A stretch of 52,578 nucleotides of DNA from Alphaproteobacteria bacterium (GCA_016792565.1 JAEUMK010000006.1:1-52578); one strand, 5' to 3'; positions 16,485-25,272 are shown, counted from the first letter of the stretch. The notes: generated from the sequence alone by a model not told the origin. Numbers and translations: made by a program.

Positions 16485-19385
16485 ATGTTCGACTGGCCCG
16501 CGACGATCGACGCCCTGCCGCCCGGAACCGATCCCGGCCGGGCCGAGCGGCTGGCCGAACGGCTGGCGGCGGACGGCGCTGCGCCGCCCGGCGCCCGCTT
16601 CGCCCGGCTGATTGCGTTCGCCGCCGCCTGCAGCCCCCATCTCGCTCAGGCCATGACCCGCGAAGCAGGTCTGCTGCCGGAGATCGCGGCGCACGGACCC
16701 GCCGCCGTCGCCGAGGCCGGCATTGCGGCCTGCGCGGCTGCGGCGCAGGCCGAGGGCCGGGAGGATCTCTTCGCCCGGCTGCGCGTTGCCAAGCGCCGCA
16801 CCGCGCTGGCCATCGCATTGGGCGATATCGCCGGAGCATTGTCACTGGATGAGGTAACGGGCGCGCTGACCCGTCTCGCCGACGCCGCCGTTTCGGCTGC
16901 GCTCGCCTTCTTTCTGAGGACCGAGACCCAGTCGGGGCGCTTCCGGCCTGCTGACCTCTCCGCCCCGGCGCTGGAGAGCGGCATCATTGTCCTGGCGATG
17001 GGCAAGTACGGCGCTTTCGAGCTGAACTACTCCAGCGACATCGATTTCGTCGTCTTCTTCGACGCCGCCCGCATCCCGGTCGCCGACGGCGTGCAGCCGG
17101 TGCCGTTTCTGGTGCGCGTGGTGCAGAACGTCGTCAAGGCGCTGCAGGAGCGGACCGGCGACGGCTATGTCTTCCGCACCGATCTGCGCCTGCGGCCTGA
17201 TGCCGGCGCCACGCAGATCGCCGTCTCGACCGAGGCGGCCGCCCTCTACTACGAGGGCATGGGGCAGAACTGGGAACGCGCGGCGATGATCAAGGCGCGC
17301 GCCTGCGCCGGCGACATTCCGGCCGGCGAGGCATTCCTCAGCGAGATGAGGCCCTTCGTCTGGCGCAAATACCTCGACTTCGCGGCGATCGAAGACATTC
17401 ACTCGATCAAGCGCCAGATCCACGCCGCCAAGGGCGGAGCGGCGGTCGCCATCGCCGGGCATGACGTGAAGCTCGGCCGTGGCGGCATCCGAGAGATCGA
17501 ATTCTTCGCCCAGACCCAGCAGCTGATCCTCGGCGGCCGCTATCCCGCCCTGCGATCGCGGCGAACCCTCGACGCGCTTCGCGCGCTGACAGAAGACGCG
17601 GTGGTCAGCATCGAGGCCGAGCGGGATCTGAAGGACGCCTATGTCTATCTGCGTACGCTGGAGCACCGCATTCAGATGGTGTCGGACGAGCAGACCCATC
17701 GTCTTCCCGAGAATGCCGCCGAGCGTGCCAATGTCGCGACCTTCATGGGTTTTGCCGACCCGGCGGCGTTCGAGGCGCGTACGCTGTCTGTCTTCCGTAC
17801 GGTCGAGCGCCACTACGCCAAGCTGTTCGAGAGCTCGGCGCCGCTGGCGGCCGCCGAAGGCTCGCTGGTCTTCACAGGAGTCGACGACGATCCCGAGACG
17901 CTGACGACGCTGGCGGCGCAGGGGTTCAAGAGACCCGACAGCGTGTCGGCCGCGGTGCGCGGCTGGCACCACGGCCGCATGGCGGCGACCCGTAGCGCCC
18001 GGGCGCGCGAATTGCTGACCGCGCTGATGCCGGCGCTGCTGGACGCGCTCGCCAAGACCGCCGATCCCGACGTTGCGTTTGCGCGGTTCGACTCGCTGTT
18101 GCGGGGTCTGCCGGCGGGCGTACAGGTCTTCTCGCTGCTCAAGGCCAATCCCTGGTTGCTCGATATTCTGGCCGAGGTCTGCGGCGCGGCGCCCCGTCTG
18201 GCGCGCCATCTGGCGCGGACCCCGGCCGTCCTCGACGCGCTGCTCGATCCGGCCTTTCTCAGCGTACTTCCGACCCGCGCCGATACCGACGCGGCCTTTG
18301 CCCGCGCCCTCGACGAGGCGGCCGACTACGAAGCCATGCTGGACGCGGCCCGCCGCACCGCGCGCGAACAGAGCTTCCGGATCGGCTTCCAGCTTCTGCG
18401 CGGCGTACTGGGGCCGGAGGAGGTGGGGTCAGCCTATGCCCGCGTGGCCGAGAGCGCGCTGATCGCCGTCTATGGGCGCGTCAGGACAGCTTTCGAGGCG
18501 GCGCATGGGCGCGTTGCCGGCGGTGTCTTCGCCATCGTCGCGATGGGGCGACTGGGCGCGGCCAAAATGACGGCCTCGTCCGACCTCGATCTCGTCTTTC
18601 TCTACGATCACGAATCCGAAGCCGGTCCTTCGGACGGCGCCGCGCCGCTGTCGCCTTCGGTCTACTTCAGCCGGCTGTCGCAGCGTCTGATCGCCGCTCT
18701 GACCGCACCAACGGCGGAGGGAAAGCTCTACGACGTCGACATGCGGTTGCGCCCATCAGGCAGCAAGGGGCCGGTCGCCGTCCGCCTCGAGACCTTCGAG
18801 GCCTATCAGGCCGAGGAGGCCTGGACCTGGGAGCGCATGGCGCTGACCCGCTCGCGCGTCGTCGCCGCCGATCGGGGCTTCGCCGAACGTGTCGATGCGT
18901 CGATCAAGCGCATCCTGACGCGTCCCGTCGACGCCGCGAGAATCCGCGCCGACGCAGCGGCCATGCGGGCGCTGCTGCTGCGCGAGAAGCCGGGGCGGAG
19001 CCCATTCGATCTGAAGACCGTGCGCGGCGGGATGATCGATGTCGAGTTCATCGCCCAGACCGCGCAACTGATCGCCGGGCACGAGGTCCCGGGCGTCTTT
19101 TCCGGGGCCACTCAGGTAGCCCTCGAGCGGCTGCGGGCGGCCGGTGCCTTGGAGGCCGCGGATGCGGCGGCCTTGGGCGAGGCCTACCTGCTCTACTCGA
19201 AGGTGAACCACATGCTGCGGCTAACGTCCGAAGACGATGCCGCGGCGCTCGGCGAGGAGGGGCTGCAGCGCTTGCTGGTGCGGGCTGCCGGCGTGCCCGA
19301 CTTCGCGGCCCTTCGCAGCGCGCTGGAAGCGGCTGAGGCCGACGTGGCCGCGCGGTTCAACCGGCTGGTCGGCGAACCGGCCTAG
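16485..19385 (+). CDS. glnE: Glutamine synthetase adenylyltransferase/adenylyl-removing enzyme GlnE
   Basis: The 966-residue protein has two nucleotidyltransferase domains, as expected. The N-terminal adenylyl-removing domain carries GKYGAFELNYSSDIDFV near 170-186, and the C-terminal adenylylating domain carries GRLGAAKMTASSDLDLV near 687-703; both keep the metal-binding DxD-type acidic pair. GlnE attaches AMP to, and removes it from, a tyrosine of glutamine synthetase under PII control, tuning ammonium assimilation. Length is normal. The stop shares CTAG with the convergent ATPase gene. Confidence 0.95.
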   Translation: MFDWPATIDALPPGTDPGRAERLAERLAADGAAPPGARFARLIAFAAACSPHLAQAMTREAGLLPEIAAHGPAAVAEAGIAACAAAAQAEGREDLFARLRVAKRRTALAIALGDIAGALSLDEVTGALTRLADAAVSAALAFFLRTETQSGRFRPADLSAPALESGIIVLAMGKYGAFELNYSSDIDFVVFFDAARIPVADGVQPVPFLVRVVQNVVKALQERTGDGYVFRTDLRLRPDAGATQIAVSTEAAALYYEGMGQNWERAAMIKARACAGDIPAGEAFLSEMRPFVWRKYLDFAAIEDIHSIKRQIHAAKGGAAVAIAGHDVKLGRGGIREIEFFAQTQQLILGGRYPALRSRRTLDALRALTEDAVVSIEAERDLKDAYVYLRTLEHRIQMVSDEQTHRLPENAAERANVATFMGFADPAAFEARTLSVFRTVERHYAKLFESSAPLAAAEGSLVFTGVDDDPETLTTLAAQGFKRPDSVSAAVRGWHHGRMAATRSARARELLTALMPALLDALAKTADPDVAFARFDSLLRGLPAGVQVFSLLKANPWLLDILAEVCGAAPRLARHLARTPAVLDALLDPAFLSVLPTRADTDAAFARALDEAADYEAMLDAARRTAREQSFRIGFQLLRGVLGPEEVGSAYARVAESALIAVYGRVRTAFEAAHGRVAGGVFAIVAMGRLGAAKMTASSDLDLVFLYDHESEAGPSDGAAPLSPSVYFSRLSQRLIAALTAPTAEGKLYDVDMRLRPSGSKGPVAVRLETFEAYQAEEAWTWERMALTRSRVVAADRGFAERVDASIKRILTRPVDAARIRADAAAMRALLLREKPGRSPFDLKTVRGGMIDVEFIAQTAQLIAGHEVPGVFSGATQVALERLRAAGALEAADAAALGEAYLLYSKVNHMLRLTSEDDAAALGEEGLQRLLVRAAGVPDFAALRSALEAAEADVAARFNRLVGEPA

Positions 19386-20485
19386 GTCTTCGGCAGAAGC
19401 ACCAGCGAGTTGTCGCCCCACGACACCGTCACCTGCTCGCCCGGACTGAAGCTGGCGAGGGTGGACCGGTCGCCCTGCTCGGTGGCGACCATCAGCTGGT
19501 GGCCGAGGCCCTCGATGGTCACCTGATAGTGGTTGCGGTCGCCGAGGTAGGCGCAGGCGCCGATATCGCCCTTCACGCCCTTTTCGCCGGGGTGCGGCGC
19601 GCCGCGCACGACGTCCAGCTTTTCCGGTCGTGCGCCGACCAGGACCTCCGCGCCGACCGGCGCAAAGCTGTAGTCCTCGGGGAGCGGCGCATTCACCAGC
19701 CCCAGGCCCTCGACATCGACGACCGCGGTCTTGCCGTCGATCGCCTTCACCAGGCCCTTGAGGAAGTTCATCGTGCCGATGAAGTCGGCCACTTCGCGGC
19801 AATTGGGCGACTCGTAGAGTTCGCGCGGCGAGGCGATCTGCAGCACCTGGCCCTTTTGCATCACAGCGATCCGGTCCGAGAGCGAGAGCGCCTCCTCCTG
19901 GTCGTGGGTGACGAAAATGAAGGTGATGCCGACGGTCTTCTGGAGCTGACGCAGTTCGAACTGCATCTGCTCGCGCAGCTTCTTGTCGAGGGCTCCCAGC
20001 GGTTCGTCGAGCAGAAGGACCTTGGGCCTGTTCACCAGCGCTCGGGCGAGTGCGATGCGCTGCCGCTGGCCGCCCGACATCTGGTCAGACTTGCGGTCCT
20101 CGAAGCCCGACAGCTTGATCATCGCGAGAGCATCCTGCACGCGCTTGTCGAGTTCCGCCTTGGGCAGCCGCTGCTTGCGCAGACCGTAGGCGATGTTGTC
20201 GTACACATTGAGGTGCGGAAAAATCGCGTAGGACTGGAACACCATGTTCGTCGGCCGCTTGTTGGCCGGAACGCCGGTAACGGGTTGTCCGTCGATATAG
20301 ATCTCGCCCTCGGTGGGAAACTCGAAGCCCGCGATCATCCGCAGCAGGGTGGTCTTGCCGCAGCCGGAGGGGCCGAGCAGCGAGAAGAACTCGCCCTGCC
20401 GGATACCGAAATCGGCGTCGTCGACGGCCCGGAACGAGCCGAAGCGCTTGGTGACATGTTCGACGCGAATGTAGTCGGTGGTCAT
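19382..20485 (-). CDS. potA: Polyamine ABC transporter ATP-binding protein (PotA-like)
   Basis: The 367-residue ATPase has Walker A GPSGCGKT (38-45), signature MSGGQ (136-140), Walker B LLLDEP with Glu161, H-loop His194, and a C-terminal TOBE/OB region (GAEVLVGARPEKLDV) typical of the spermidine/putrescine and Fe(III) subgroup. The upstream genes encode two PotB/PotC-like permeases, so this is the energising subunit of a polyamine importer at the inner membrane. It is last in the minus-strand operon and 10 bp from potC. Putrescine, spermidine and gamma-aminobutyrate are all possible substrates. Confidence 0.9.
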   Translation of the reverse strand: MTTDYIRVEHVTKRFGSFRAVDDADFGIRQGEFFSLLGPSGCGKTTLLRMIAGFEFPTEGEIYIDGQPVTGVPANKRPTNMVFQSYAIFPHLNVYDNIAYGLRKQRLPKAELDKRVQDALAMIKLSGFEDRKSDQMSGGQRQRIALARALVNRPKVLLLDEPLGALDKKLREQMQFELRQLQKTVGITFIFVTHDQEEALSLSDRIAVMQKGQVLQIASPRELYESPNCREVADFIGTMNFLKGLVKAIDGKTAVVDVEGLGLVNAPLPEDYSFAPVGAEVLVGARPEKLDVVRGAPHPGEKGVKGDIGACAYLGDRNHYQVTIEGLGHQLMVATEQGDRSTLASFSPGEQVTVSWGDNSLVLLPKT

Positions 20486-20495
20486 CGTGTTTGCC

Positions 20496-21320
20496 TCATA
20501 CGCCGACCTGCGGCTTGTCGCCGGGCGTGCCGACCTGCCGCAGCCACTCGGCGAACACGACGAGGGCGCAGGACGCCACCAGGATGCAGGTTCCGAGCGC
20601 CAGCACCGGCGGGAAGTTGGAGGGAAACCTCAGCTGTCCCCAGATATAGAGGGGCAGCGTCATCTCGTTGCCCTGCAGGAAGAAGGCGAGGAGGAATTCG
20701 TCGAACGAGACGATGAAGGTCAGCAGCAGGCTCGAGACAACCGCTGGCGCGATCAGCGGAAAAGTCACGCGCCAGAAGGTCATCCAGCCGCTCTCGCCGA
20801 GGTCGAGCGAGGCTTCCTCCAGGCTCTTGTCGAAGCCGTCCATGCGGGCGACCAGCACGGCCATCGCGAACGGCGTGCACAGCATCACGTGACCGGCGGC
20901 TATGGTCATCAGCGAGAGCGGAATCCCCACCACGTTGAGGATGATGAGCAGGGCGAGGCCGAGCAGGACTTCGGGGATGAAGAGCGGCAACGAGATGAGA
21001 CCCAGCGCCAGCGTCTTTCCCGGCATGGCGTAACGTGTGATCGCCTTGGCGGCGAGCAGCCCCAGCAGCGTCGCCGACAGAGAGGCGACAAGGCCGACCT
21101 GCAGGCTGTTCCAGAGGGCGCGCAGCATTTCGGGACGTTCGACGATCTCCTCGTACCACTTGGTCGAGAATTTCTCGATCGGGAAGCGGAAGATCGTCTG
21201 GTCGGCGAACGAAAAGAGCGGCAGCACCAGCATCGGCGCATAGAGGAAGAAGAGATAGGCGAAGGCGAAGATCGTGATGCCGACGCTGCGCTCGCCGACC
21301 TTCTTCAGGGGGCGGCTCAT
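20496..21320 (-). CDS. potC: Polyamine ABC transporter permease (PotC-like)
   Basis: The 274-residue protein has six predicted membrane helices and the EAA loop: SLEEASLDLGESGWMTFWRV, which docks to the ATPase. The N-terminal helix LFFLYAPMLVLPLFSF and the SFDEFLLAFFLQG segment match PotC/PotI permeases. It overlaps potB by 4 nt. Together with potB it forms the channel of the importer. Confidence 0.9.
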   Translation of the reverse strand: MSRPLKKVGERSVGITIFAFAYLFFLYAPMLVLPLFSFADQTIFRFPIEKFSTKWYEEIVERPEMLRALWNSLQVGLVASLSATLLGLLAAKAITRYAMPGKTLALGLISLPLFIPEVLLGLALLIILNVVGIPLSLMTIAAGHVMLCTPFAMAVLVARMDGFDKSLEEASLDLGESGWMTFWRVTFPLIAPAVVSSLLLTFIVSFDEFLLAFFLQGNEMTLPLYIWGQLRFPSNFPPVLALGTCILVASCALVVFAEWLRQVGTPGDKPQVGV

Positions 21321-22213
21321 TTGACGCTCCGCACGCTGAGGCGGATCGCCTGGATCAGGAAGAAGGCGACGAAGGCGACGAACACCATCGACAGGATGGC
21401 GGTGGCCGCGGCCAGCGGCCAGTCGCTGGCCTTGAAGTTATTGTAGACCATCTTGGCGATCATGCCGCCGCGCGGCCCGCCGACGAGATCGGGCGTGACG
21501 TAGTCGCCGATGGTCGGCACGAAAACCAGCGTAATGGCGGATATCACGCCGGGAAGCGACAGCGGAAACGTAACCCGCCAGAAACTGCGAACGGCGCCGT
21601 CGCCGAGGTCGGCGGCGGCTTCCAGGAGTGTCCGGTCGACTTTTTCAAGACTCACGTAGATCGGCAGGATCGCGAACGCGGCCCAGGCGTGCGCGAGCGT
21701 GAGAACGATCGCGAAGTCGGAGAACAGCAGCCAGTTGATCGGTTCGTCGATCAGGCCGACGCCCTGAAGCGTCCCGTTCACCACGCCTTCGCGCGCCAGG
21801 ATGATGCGCCAGGCGAAGACGCGCAGCAGATAACTGGTCCAGAACGGAATGGTCAGCAGAATCAGCCAGATGAACTTGTAGCGCTTCACATGGAAGGCGA
21901 CGTAGTAGGCGATAGGATAGGCGAGCAGAACGGTCGCCAGAGTGACGAGCCCGGAAATCCAGAGAGACCGGATGAAGATCGGCCGGTACTTCGTCAGCGC
22001 GTATTCGTAGTTGAACGTCGTCAGCGTCGTATCGACGTTGGGCCCGTCCTGCCGCCAGAAGCTGTAGAGCAGCATGATGATCAACGGCGCAGCCAGGCCG
22101 GCGATCATGACGATGAGCGTCGGGCTGAGAAGCGTCCAGCCACGCAAGGTTTCGGAGCGCGTGAAGGCGCCCGCCCATTGACTGCCCGCTCTTGCTGCCG
22201 ATCCTGCCGTCAA
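21317..22213 (-). CDS. potB: Polyamine ABC transporter permease (PotB-like)
   Basis: The membrane part fits PotB/PotH: helix WTLLSPTLIVMIAGLAAPLI, six helices in total and the EAA loop TLLEAAADLGDGAVRSFWRV. I start at TTG 22213 (298 residues, with a G-rich stretch just upstream). The frame stays open to 22432, but that 73-residue extension runs into ampR, is rich in Arg and Pro and does not look like protein. It lies 91 bp downstream of ampR on the same strand; two perfect dyads in that gap suggest its own control. A TTG start would give weak translation and should be checked. Confidence 0.82.
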   Translation of the reverse strand: MTAGSAARAGSQWAGAFTRSETLRGWTLLSPTLIVMIAGLAAPLIIMLLYSFWRQDGPNVDTTLTTFNYEYALTKYRPIFIRSLWISGLVTLATVLLAYPIAYYVAFHVKRYKFIWLILLTIPFWTSYLLRVFAWRIILAREGVVNGTLQGVGLIDEPINWLLFSDFAIVLTLAHAWAAFAILPIYVSLEKVDRTLLEAAADLGDGAVRSFWRVTFPLSLPGVISAITLVFVPTIGDYVTPDLVGGPRGGMIAKMVYNNFKASDWPLAAATAILSMVFVAFVAFFLIQAIRLSVRSVK

Positions 22214-22235
22214 AGGCGCCCCCCGGTCCGCTGAA

Positions 22236-22269
22236 CGAAAGTCTTTCGCAGATCGCGTTGCGCCGCAAC
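22236..22269. promoter_or_regulatory. Two perfect 13-bp dyads ahead of potB
   Basis: CGAAAG-T-CTTTCG (22236-22248) and GTTGCG-C-CGCAAC (22257-22269) are each exact 6-1-6 palindromes. Their centres are 21 bp apart, two helical turns, so two dimers could bind on the same face. They lie 23-56 bp before the proposed potB start. The regulator is unknown. Confidence 0.45.
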
Positions 22270-22304
22270 CAAAACCCGGGATCAAGCGGCAAAACGCCGC
22301 CGTA

Positions 22305-23165
22305 TCAGCCCAGGAGCCATGTCCGGAAGGCCTCGGCAGCTGCCGAAACCGGCCGGCCCTTGGGGGAGACAAGCCAATAGGCGCCGGTGGAGACCGTTGC
22401 GGCAAACGGCTGCGCCAGCAGTCCTTCGGCAAGGGCGCGGGCGAACATGACCGGTGGCGCGAGCGCCACGCCTTCGCCCTGGAGCGCCGCCTGCACCATG
22501 GTCAGTGAGGCGTCGAACACCGGGCCGCGCGCCTCGATTCCATCGGAAAGGCCGGCCGCGGCGAACCAGGCCGGCCAGTCCTGCACCCGGTAGGTGCGCA
22601 GGAGCACGTGCCGCGCGAGATCCGCCGGCTGGCGCAAGGTTGCCGCGATCTGCGGCGTGCAGAGGGGCGACAACGGCGCGTCGAGGACGCGCTCGGCATC
22701 CGCAGCGGGCCAATTGCCGTCGCCGTAGAGGATCGCCGCGCCCAGCCCTTCGGCCGCGAAATCGACGCGGTTGTTGTTCGTCAGCAGCCGCAGGTCGACA
22801 TAGGGGTGCGCCTCGCGGAAGGCCGCCAGGCGCGGCAACAGCCAGCCGACCGCGAAGGTGCCAACGGCGCTGACCGTCAGCACTTCGCGCAGCCGGCCAT
22901 CCTGAAAGCGTTCCAGCAGGCGCCCGATGCGATCGAAGGATTCGCTGAGCGCCGGCAGCAGGGCGACGCCCTCGTCGGTCAGCATCAGTCCGCGCGGCAC
23001 CCGGTGGAACAGTCGCACACCCAGCCGGTCCTCCAGCCCTTTCACCTGATGGCTGATGGCCGCCTGGGTAACGAAAAGCTCCCGCGCGGCCTTCGTGAAC
23101 GAGCGGTGCCGGGCGGAGGCCTCAAAGGCGCGCAGAGCGTTCAGGGGCAGGTTGGGACGGCTCAT
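22305..23165 (-). CDS. ampR: AmpR-type LysR regulator
   Basis: The 286-residue LysR protein has an N-terminal winged helix (NALRAFEASARHRSFTKAAR, then FVTQAAISHQVKGLEDRLG) and an effector domain. Several blocks match AmpR closely: LFHRVPRGLMLTDEG, VGTFAVGWLLPRL, LLTNNNRVDFAAEGL and SPLCTPQIA. AmpR senses cell-wall muropeptides and controls beta-lactamase. It is divergent from a class A beta-lactamase gene with 110 bp between starts, the classical ampR-bla arrangement. The signal enzymes (AmpG, NagZ, AmpD) are not in the window. Confidence 0.92.
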   Translation of the reverse strand: MSRPNLPLNALRAFEASARHRSFTKAARELFVTQAAISHQVKGLEDRLGVRLFHRVPRGLMLTDEGVALLPALSESFDRIGRLLERFQDGRLREVLTVSAVGTFAVGWLLPRLAAFREAHPYVDLRLLTNNNRVDFAAEGLGAAILYGDGNWPAADAERVLDAPLSPLCTPQIAATLRQPADLARHVLLRTYRVQDWPAWFAAAGLSDGIEARGPVFDASLTMVQAALQGEGVALAPPVMFARALAEGLLAQPFAATVSTGAYWLVSPKGRPVSAAAEAFRTWLLG

Positions 23166-23275
23166 GGCGTGAGAAATTCTCGGGGTGATCCCTAACTAAC
23201 ATCGTTTGCAGGCATTTTCGCATTGGTCCAGCCTCTGGTTCTGACGCAAAGGTTGAAATTCGCGAGGGTAAGACC
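23166..23275. promoter_or_regulatory. ampR-bla divergent control region
   Basis: This 110-bp region should hold both promoters and the AmpR site. A GAGAA-A-TTCTC palindrome (23171-23181) lies right before the ampR start, where binding would repress ampR. Sequence near 23200-23225 is A+T-richer than the surroundings. I cannot identify a convincing -10/-35 pair or an exact LysR T-N11-A dyad. Confidence 0.4.
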
Positions 23276-24190
23276 ATGAGAAAAAGTAATGGACTGGGTC
23301 GCTTCGTTCTGACCAGGCGGGATCAGCTCAAGGCGCTGCTGCCGCTGGCCGCCGCCATGGTGCTGCCGGGCCGCAGCTTCGCTGCGTCGGCGTCGAGCGA
23401 CGATGCCGTTACGGCCTTCGAAGCGCTCGAACTCCGCGAGGGCGGGCGGCTCGGTGTCATGGTTCTCGACACCGGGACGGGCGCCAGAACCGGCTACCGC
23501 GCAGATGAGCTGTTCCTGCTGTGCTCGACCTTCAAGTTTGTTCTCGGGGCGGCAATCCTTCAGGGTATGGATGCCGGACGGATAAGTCTCGATCGGGAAA
23601 TCCCGGTTTCCGCAGACGACATGGTGGGCATGTCGCCCGTCACCGAGCAGTACATCGGCAGGTCGATGACGGTTGGCGAACTCTGCCACGCGACCATCAC
23701 GCAGAGCGACAATCCGGCCGCAAACCTGCTGATCAGGGAGATCGGTGGGCCGCAGTCGGTGACCGACTTTCTGAGAGCGCTGGGCGACTCCGTCACGCGC
23801 CTCGACCGCTACGAGCCGCACCTCAATGCGCCGAACGTTGCAGCCGGCGACAAGCTCGACACGACGTCGCCTGCCGCAATGGCCGATACCATGCAGAAGA
23901 TCGTGCTGGGAGAGGTTCTGACGCCGGCCTCGCGCGAGATCATGATCGGCTGGCTCAAGGCGACGGTGACCGGGCCGGACCGGCTGCGGCGCGGCCTGCC
24001 TGAGGACTGGGCGTTCGGCCACAAGACGGGCACCGGCGAGGATGGACCGACGAATGACATCGGCATCACCTGGCCGCCGGATCGCCCGCCGCTCGTCGTC
24101 ACGGTCTACTATGACCGCCAGGGCCGCACGATGAAGGAGAACGCGACCGTGCTGGCCGAGGTGGGGCGGATCGTCGGCCGGTTCGTCTGA
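23276..24190 (+). CDS. bla: Class A beta-lactamase
   Basis: The 304-residue protein has all class A motifs: STFK (Ser84, Lys87; Ambler 70 and 73), SDN (144-146; Ambler 130-132), the omega-loop ExxLN as EPHLN (Glu180; Ambler 166) and HKTG (Lys250; Ambler 234). The signal TRRDQLKALLPL resembles a Tat motif, so it may be exported folded. Cys at Ambler 69 is present, but Ambler 238 looks like Gly, so the 69-238 disulfide of KPC/SME carbapenemases is missing. It hydrolyses penicillins and perhaps cephalosporins in the periplasm and is probably induced through AmpR. Confidence 0.94.
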   Translation: MRKSNGLGRFVLTRRDQLKALLPLAAAMVLPGRSFAASASSDDAVTAFEALELREGGRLGVMVLDTGTGARTGYRADELFLLCSTFKFVLGAAILQGMDAGRISLDREIPVSADDMVGMSPVTEQYIGRSMTVGELCHATITQSDNPAANLLIREIGGPQSVTDFLRALGDSVTRLDRYEPHLNAPNVAAGDKLDTTSPAAMADTMQKIVLGEVLTPASREIMIGWLKATVTGPDRLRRGLPEDWAFGHKTGTGEDGPTNDIGITWPPDRPPLVVTVYYDRQGRTMKENATVLAEVGRIVGRFV

Positions 24191-24215
24191 GGGTCGTCAG
24201 GCCGTTGGCCGGTCG

Positions 24216-25091
24216 TCAGCTCCGCTTCTTCGGCACCAGTTTGGCGATCCAGGCGGGGAGCGCGAAGGCGGCCTGGTGGATGGCCGGTGTGTAGTAGTCT
24301 GTCCTCACGCCCGAGGCGGCGAACGCCTTGGCGATCCTGGATGCCTTCTTCGTGTCGCCCAGAACGGCGCCGTCGGCCGACACCCAGGTCAGCGCCATGA
24401 ATCCGCCGATGTATGTCGGCACCACCGTCAGATAGGTCCCGGCGGCGGCGAACAGGCGGCCGAGCTGCTTCAGCGTGTCGGTCAGTTCTTCCGGCTGGTA
24501 GAAGGGAACGCCGGTCTGAAATACGGCGAACCCGCCGGGGCGCAGCGCCGCCTTGATGCGCTTGTAGAAATCGTCGGCGAAGAGGATTGCGCCAGGGCCA
24601 ATCGGATCCGGACGGTCGGCGATGACGAGGTCGAAGGCGCCCTTGGTGTCGGGCCGCGCGAGGTAGTCGAACGCATCGACCACCTGAATGTCCATCCGCT
24701 TGTCTTTGAACGCCTTCTTGTTGATGTCGGCGAACAGTTCGCGCGAGCGTTCGATCACCACCGGGTCGATCTCGGCCAGCACGACCCTGGTGACGCCCTT
24801 GTGCTTGAGCGCTTCTGCGGCGATGGCGAGGTCGCCGCCGCCGACGATCAGCACCGTCCTGACCTTCCCGTGCTCGAATATCGGCAGATGCGTGAGCATC
24901 TCGGAATAGGCGGCGTGATCGCGCGTCGTCGTCTGGACATTGCCGTCGAGCACCAGCACGCGACCGTTGCGCTCGGTATCGAAGAACTTGACGTTCTGGA
25001 ACGGCGATTGCTCGTCGACCAGAACGTCGCCCTTGAGTGTCATCGTCTGTGCGTAACCGGCATGCAGAGTCTCGGTGAAGGTCTTGGACAT
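24216..25091 (-). CDS. speE: Spermidine synthase-like aminopropyltransferase
   Basis: I start at ATG 25091, which has GGAG about 9 bp upstream; the product has 291 residues. It shows the aminopropyltransferase pattern: FFDTERNGRVLVLDG, EMLTHLPIFEHG, the nucleotide loop VGGGDLAIAAEALKH, then EIDPVVIE and the catalytic block DRPDPIGPG with its Asp. It would transfer aminopropyl from decarboxylated SAM (made by SpeD, divergent next door) to putrescine. Unusually, the usual GGGDGG and LRE are replaced by GGGDLA and AAE, and DDG by DAF. The amine acceptor could therefore differ. Confidence 0.85.
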   Translation of the reverse strand: MSKTFTETLHAGYAQTMTLKGDVLVDEQSPFQNVKFFDTERNGRVLVLDGNVQTTTRDHAAYSEMLTHLPIFEHGKVRTVLIVGGGDLAIAAEALKHKGVTRVVLAEIDPVVIERSRELFADINKKAFKDKRMDIQVVDAFDYLARPDTKGAFDLVIADRPDPIGPGAILFADDFYKRIKAALRPGGFAVFQTGVPFYQPEELTDTLKQLGRLFAAAGTYLTVVPTYIGGFMALTWVSADGAVLGDTKKASRIAKAFAASGVRTDYYTPAIHQAAFALPAWIAKLVPKKRS

Positions 25092-25121
25092 CGCGCGTCT
25101 CCGTCGCCTGGAATCGCGCGG

Positions 25122-25150
25122 CTTATAGGTGCGGGGGAGAGGAGCGGCAA
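25122..25150 (-). promoter_or_regulatory. Sigma-70-type promoter for speE
   Basis: Read on the minus strand: -35 TTGCCG (complement of 25145-25150), 17-bp spacer, -10 TATAAG (complement of 25122-25127). Transcription would begin about 25 bp before the ATG at 25091. The alphaproteobacterial -35 consensus is CTTGAC, so the match is moderate; the -10 is strong. Confidence 0.5.
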
Positions 25151-25243
25151 ACACAATTCGTTAGGAATTTTGCCTCCCGCGGCGCCGTCGCGAAATCTTC
25201 GCAGCGAGATTTGTGAAATTTTGCGCCCGAAGGCAAAAAACCG

Positions 25244-25272
25244 CTTGCTTAGGGGGGGCGCGGACCATACAT
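25244..25272 (+). promoter_or_regulatory. Candidate promoter for speD
   Basis: -35 CTTGCT (25244-25249), 17-bp spacer containing a run of seven G, -10 ATACAT (25267-25272). This would leave a leader of about 85 nt containing a small hairpin (GGAGTG 25313-25318 with CGCTCC 25324-25329) before the strong GGGAGGG ribosome-binding site. I do not recognise a known riboswitch in it. Confidence 0.35.

Noticed and set aside
21317-22432. PotB with a 73-residue N-terminal extension
   Set aside because: The extension overlaps ampR, is Arg/Pro-rich and is not seen in PotB proteins; a TTG start at 22213 gives normal length.
23276-24190. Carbapenemase of the KPC/SME type
   Set aside because: Cys at Ambler 69 is present, but the residue after KTGT is Gly, so the diagnostic 69-238 disulfide is missing.
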